64,000 nucleotides of DNA, taken from NCBI RefSeq assembly GCF_000231405.2, contig NZ_CP007032.1:744001-808000 (forward strand). The letters run 5' to 3'. Source of the DNA: Desulfitobacterium metallireducens DSM 15288 (GTDB lineage: Bacteria > Bacillota > Desulfitobacteriia > Desulfitobacteriales > Desulfitobacteriaceae). How positions within the stretch are numbered: the first letter of the stretch is position 1; each line of letters begins with the position of its first letter. A program made the position numbers and the translations under genes. This document shows positions 61,085-64,000 of the stretch, piece by piece. The notes under the pieces are model-generated. The model was not told the origin of the DNA and ran no database searches. It worked only from the letters and a program-made list of their open reading frames with translations.

Positions 61085-61705
61085 TTATTTTTGAGAGGTT
61101 TTTTTTGAAGTTACTCGCAGGCTTCTTGAAAGCTTAGGCGAAGAAGGAACATGGGTATGATGCGCCTGTTTATGACTGTGTTCCTGGTTGTGGACATGAG
61201 TATGCTCATGCTCATGCTCATGCTGAAGGCCTAACATATGTGCAACTAAATGATCTTTATCCTGAAGCTGATCAAACCAGCCATCATTAGCATCTGATTT
61301 GAGGTCAATTGCACGAATATAGGGTTTGAGATCTAGTAACGGGGTGCCATTATAGACATCAATTCCAGAAATCAGAATTTCGTTTCCTTCAATCCCCTTT
61401 AACTCGACGATGCTTAAGCCGATTGGGTTGGGACGTTTGGGGGAACGACTGGCGAAGATGCCAACTTCTATTTCCGGTGCCCAGGAAGGATGAATATGAA
61501 GATTAATGTTTTCTTTAATTTGGTCTAAATAAAAGAAAACATAAAGATAGCGGTAAGTTAGTAGTTGATCGAGGCCTGCTTGATACTCTGGATCAAGTGT
61601 TATCCAGAATTCACCAGGGGCGTTTTCTGGGGGTTGATGAGGGATTGGAAGTCCTGGAAGATAAGGAGAATGAATAGTACCAATGGATTGTAATTGAATC
61701 TTCAC
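61085..61705 (-). CDS. TrmO-family (TsaA-like) methyltransferase with histidine-rich tail
   Basis: About 206 residues. The first ~150 form a TsaA/TrmO barrel: IQLQSIGTIHSPYL, ITLDPEYQAGLDQL, FASRSPKRPNPIGLSIVEL and DLKPYI, which in TrmO methylates N6 of t6A37 in tRNA with AdoMet. The tail is HEHEHEHTHVHNQEHSHKQAHHTH, encoded by repeated CATGCT-type codons. Such a tail is typical of nickel or cobalt handling, and upstream lie a CbiO-type ATPase and CooT, so a metal-linked role is possible. The start is GTG at 61705 behind AAAGGCAGG; longer frames reach back into the ATPase gene. Confidence 0.8.
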   Translation of the reverse strand: MKIQLQSIGTIHSPYLPGLPIPHQPPENAPGEFWITLDPEYQAGLDQLLTYRYLYVFFYLDQIKENINLHIHPSWAPEIEVGIFASRSPKRPNPIGLSIVELKGIEGNEILISGIDVYNGTPLLDLKPYIRAIDLKSDANDGWFDQLQDKDHLVAHMLGLQHEHEHEHTHVHNQEHSHKQAHHTHVPSSPKLSRSLRVTSKKTSQK

Positions 61706-61763
61706 TGAAAATACCTGCCTTTCGTTCATCCATGTTAAGAATCGTGCAATTCTGAGAAATACG

Positions 61764-62555
61764 TCATAATCCACTGTGTTGACGTGCAGCTCCAACATGA
61801 AAATGGGAACGAGTATGAATAAGGTTAACGTCTAAGAGCAACTGGCGATCAGAGAGAAGAGGAAGACAGGCACCATCAGCTGCAATAGTATGATCTTCGC
61901 GAAAGATAATCACACGTTCGGCAATATCCTCGACAATGGAGAGATCGTGTGTTGCTGTAATAACTGTTTTACCGCTCGAATGCAAGGCACTTAGAAACTC
62001 TACCAGCCAGTATTGAGTTCTAGGATCAAGTCCATTTGTGGGTTCATCAAGAAAAAGAATATCAGGATTGACAGATAGCACACTAGCTAATGCAACCTTT
62101 TTCTTCTCTCCTCCGCTTAAATGGTAGGGTGGGCGGTCAAGTAAGTGAGTAATGCCTATGAGTTCCGCGATATCCTGGATGCGTTCAGAAGTGACTTCGG
62201 GAGAGAGTCCCGCTTGGAGCGGAGCAAAGGCTAGTTCATCGCGGACCGTCGCTGAAAACAGCTGAGCATCTGAATTTTGAAAGATAAAGCCTATTCTTTG
62301 ACGAAACTCTGAGAGAAAAGTTCGTTCCTGCAAGGACTTCTCTGTAACTTCTCTGCTAAAAGCGATAAGGGTTCCTGAGGCTGGATGAAGCAAGCCACTG
62401 AGTATCTTGAGTAGGGTGGATTTTCCGCATCCGTTAGCCCCAAGAATAACAACGCTTTCTCCTGGAAAGAAACTTAACGAAATATCTGAAAGAACATTTT
62501 CGTGTTGAATATAAGCATAGGAAAGATGACTGAGCTCAAGAATGGGAGCTTGCAT
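61764..62555 (-). CDS. CbiO-type (ECF, cobalt/nickel) ATP-binding protein
   Basis: A 263-residue ATPase: Walker A LGANGCGKSTLLKILSG, FIFQNSDAQLFSATVRDELAFAP (the ECF/CbiO Q-loop with N-x-D-x-Q-L-F), LSGGEKKKVALASVL, ILFLDEPTNGLDPRTQ. This version belongs to energy-coupling-factor importers for Co2+ or Ni2+. Its membrane partners (CbiM/CbiN/CbiQ) are not adjacent. It overlaps cooT by 20 bases and is translated right after it. The CooT partner tips the guess to nickel, but the cobalamin operon makes cobalt possible too. Confidence 0.9.
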   Translation of the reverse strand: MQAPILELSHLSYAYIQHENVLSDISLSFFPGESVVILGANGCGKSTLLKILSGLLHPASGTLIAFSREVTEKSLQERTFLSEFRQRIGFIFQNSDAQLFSATVRDELAFAPLQAGLSPEVTSERIQDIAELIGITHLLDRPPYHLSGGEKKKVALASVLSVNPDILFLDEPTNGLDPRTQYWLVEFLSALHSSGKTVITATHDLSIVEDIAERVIIFREDHTIAADGACLPLLSDRQLLLDVNLIHTRSHFHVGAARQHSGL

Positions 62556-62763
62556 GGGCAGCCTCCGCAGGAATAGGAACGTGTTCTAAAAGAATACGAT
62601 GATTAAGAAGCGTCATGTCCATAATCCGTGCTCGAAGAAATTTTTGCTTTCCGAAAATATCGACAAGCTTAAGCCCATCTTCAAAAGGCTCAATGATATC
62701 TACCGCTTCCATGAATAAAATCTCGTCTTCTCCCTCTTTTAGATAGGCATTGGCTTCACACAT
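62536..62763 (-). CDS. CooT-family nickel-binding protein
   Basis: A 75-residue protein beginning MCEANAYL, the conserved N-terminal Met-Cys-Glu of CooT, with EDEILFMEAVDIIEPFEDGLKLVDIFGKQ and MTLLNHRILLE. CooT binds Ni2+ through the Cys2 of a dimer and helps carbon monoxide dehydrogenase maturation. The last ~12 residues (PAEAAHASSHS) are an extension with two His. No cooF/cooS genes are in the window. ATG follows TGGAGGAATTGTGTT; a hairpin leader precedes it. Confidence 0.85.
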   Translation of the reverse strand: MCEANAYLKEGEDEILFMEAVDIIEPFEDGLKLVDIFGKQKFLRARIMDMTLLNHRILLEHVPIPAEAAHASSHS

Positions 62764-62783
62764 AACACAATTCCTCCATTTAA

Positions 62784-62840
62784 AAAGACCATAGAGGTCC
62801 CATATTTTACTACGGATGAGACCTCCATGGTCTTTTTTTT
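62784..62840. other. Hairpin with U-runs in the divergent cooT-ogt region
   Basis: AAAGACCATAGAGGTC and GACCTCCATGGTCTTT form 16-base arms with one mismatch. Rightward the stem ends in TTTTTTTT, leftward in TTTTTAAATGGAGG, directly before the cooT ribosome site. In a divergent gap a plain terminator makes little sense, so a leader attenuator of cooT is plausible. The rest of 62841-63070 shows no gene. Confidence 0.55.
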
Positions 62841-63070
62841 ATTCTCTTGACTATCTTTATTCTCCATCCCTTTACTTTTTCCTGCTACGTCTGATATTAT
62901 AGATGAAATCTTAAGACTTTTCTGAAATAATGTTTTTGAACTTCGATACCTGATTTTTTCCCAGCCTTTTTAGCCATTTTTATGTTATCTATACTAGGTA
63001 AATGATATGATAAGGTGGAAGAAAAGGGCAATAAAGATAAAGAAGATCAGTGATAAAGGAGAGGACGGGT

Positions 63071-63616
63071 TTGCACCAATCGCCAGAGATTTATTATTGG
63101 TTTGAAAGCATAGAAACAAAGGGATTTACCTGGAATTTGACCGTGGCTTCGACGTCGCAAGGAGTGTGTTGGGTAGGCTTGGGCGAGCCAGAGGATGAAG
63201 AGCAAACTCTTAAAGCTCATTTCAAACGTTGGATTCCTGAAGCTGTATTATTAAACCGAAGAGAGTTTAATGTTCAGGTACTCGAGCAACTCAATGAATA
63301 CTTTGTAGGTCAACGACAGGATTTTACGCTTTCGCTTTATCCGTTAGGAACTCCATTTCAACTCAGCGTTTGGGAGGAGCTAAAGAAGATCCCTTATGGT
63401 GAGACGTGTAGTTATGGTGATATCGCTCGACGATTGGGGAACCCAAAGGGTCAAAGAGCGGTGGGAATGGCTAATCATAATAATCCCATTGGAGTCATCG
63501 TTCCCTGTCACCGGGTCATCGGTAAAAACGGAGACTTGACAGGGTATGCTGGAGGAATTCATCTGAAGGAGCGTTTACTTGCGCTGGAGAAGCTCGATCA
63601 GAGAATACACGAATAG
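63071..63616 (+). CDS. ogt: Methylated-DNA--protein-cysteine methyltransferase (Ogt)
   Basis: A 181-residue repair protein: an N-terminal domain, then the winged-helix core FQLSVWEELKKIPYGETCSYGDIARRLG, the helix-turn-helix GMANHNNPIGVIVPCHRVIG with the acceptor Cys in PCHR, and GYAGGIHLKERLLALE. It removes alkyl groups from O6-guanine or O4-thymine. The start is TTG at 63071 behind AAAGGAGAGGACGGGT; the frame is open from a GTG at 63050 that is itself before the ribosome site. A VOC gene follows 10 bases after the stop. Confidence 0.92.
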   Translation: MHQSPEIYYWFESIETKGFTWNLTVASTSQGVCWVGLGEPEDEEQTLKAHFKRWIPEAVLLNRREFNVQVLEQLNEYFVGQRQDFTLSLYPLGTPFQLSVWEELKKIPYGETCSYGDIARRLGNPKGQRAVGMANHNNPIGVIVPCHRVIGKNGDLTGYAGGIHLKERLLALEKLDQRIHE

Positions 63617-63626
63617 AGGGAGGAAG

Positions 63627-64000
63627 ATGAATGTGGAAGGGAAAAATATTTTTAATGGGGTCGAACATATTGGTATAAAAACCCTCAATATAGAGGAAGG
63701 AATTCGATTTTATACAGAGGTACTTGACTTTGAGCTTTTATATAGGAAGAAACCGGGAGACTCTGAACTTGCCTTTCTTCGACTGGGAGGAACGGTCATA
63801 GAACTCGTTGAAATCAAAGAGGGACAGCGTTTTGAGGACGGATGGGTTAATCATCTTGCCTTCACTGTATCGGATATCAATAAGGCTGTAGCATGGTTAA
63901 AACAAAATCAGGTTACACTCCTTCAGGAAGAGCCTAAATCAATTGGCGACGGAAGATATAATTTCTTTTTCCGTGGGCCATCTGGAGAAAAGTTGGAGTT
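63627..64000 (+). CDS. VOC/glyoxalase-fold protein, N-terminal part
   Basis: The gene runs off the right edge; 124 codons are visible. The first domain shows FNGVEHIGIKTLNIEEGIRFYTEVLDF, a typical VOC opening with metal-ligand His, then LAFLRLGGTVIELVEIKEG with a Glu ligand, VNHLAFTVSDINKAVAWL with the second His and NFFFRGPSGEKLE at the edge. This single VOC module fits glyoxalase I or methylmalonyl-CoA epimerase-like enzymes; the substrate is unknown. ATG follows GAGGGAGGAAG. It probably shares a transcript with ogt. Confidence 0.85.
   Translation, partial: MNVEGKNIFNGVEHIGIKTLNIEEGIRFYTEVLDFELLYRKKPGDSELAFLRLGGTVIELVEIKEGQRFEDGWVNHLAFTVSDINKAVAWLKQNQVTLLQEEPKSIGDGRYNFFFRGPSGEKLE

Overview
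The window reads as chromosomal DNA of a spore-forming, strictly anaerobic Firmicute of the Desulfosporosinus/Desulfitobacterium type (Peptococcaceae). The basis is a complete oxygen-independent (cobalt-early) cobalamin operon next to cobalamin-dependent methionine synthase, small YjcZ-like and YmaF-like spore proteins, CW_binding_2 surface proteins, cytochrome bd with CydDC, a type III glutamine synthetase, strong AGGAGG ribosome sites with many GTG/TTG starts, and U-tailed intrinsic terminators. The genus is an inference from gene content. I see no rRNA, tRNA or CRISPR array.

Layout. 1-4.0 kb: end of metH, a homocysteine methyltransferase/methylene-THF reductase fusion and lipoate ligase. 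4.0-9.3 kb: glycerol kinase, a membrane-anchored MutS-like ATPase, an MscS channel and a lipoprotein. 9.4-20.6 kb is an accessory region: an Rrf2 regulator divergent from a flavin-binding protein, an IS110 element, three very small spore-type genes, then unrelated single genes (a broken Asp-box gene, aldo/keto reductase-ferredoxin, XRE-methyltransferase fusion, seven-repeat RCC1 protein, GC-rich SpoU methyltransferase, cell-wall-binding protein). A ~40-bp imperfect palindrome recurs just downstream of most of them. 20.6-22 kb: a MerR/TipAS regulator and a YmaF-like protein.

22-37 kb is the cobalamin operon: cbiD, a cobalamin riboswitch with terminator, then cbiET-L-F-G-H-J-X-C, cobQ, cbiB, cbiA, cobA, pduX-like threonine kinase and cobD. 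It runs from sirohydrochlorin cobalt insertion to adenosylcobyric acid and the aminopropanol phosphate arm; cobU, cobS and cobT are not in the window. The B12-dependent metH at the left edge is a consumer. An ADP-ribosylglycohydrolase follows. 38-44.3 kb: cydAB behind a promoter that overlaps a Rex-like site, then cydDC.

44-51.5 kb: miscellaneous genes (lipoprotein, DUF2935, small XRE regulator with a membrane protein, ferredoxin, a 3-hydroxyisobutyrate dehydrogenase-type enzyme, an octapeptide-repeat protein, a large cell-wall-binding protein). 51.7-56.3 kb: an Ig-like membrane protein, a FecCD-type ABC importer, a TiaS-like protein and a small cysteine protein, apparently one unit. 56.4-60.1 kb: glnN behind a leader terminator, and nhaA behind a probable c-di-GMP-I riboswitch with terminator. 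60.2-64 kb: manganese catalase; a CooT / CbiO-type ATPase / TrmO set with histidine-rich tail that looks linked to nickel or cobalt; Ogt; and a partial VOC protein.

The most interesting candidates are the 3'-gene-associated palindrome family in the accessory region, the IS110 leader RNA, the c-di-GMP switch on nhaA, the paired operators of the Rrf2 locus, and the importer/TiaS-like/Cys-protein unit.
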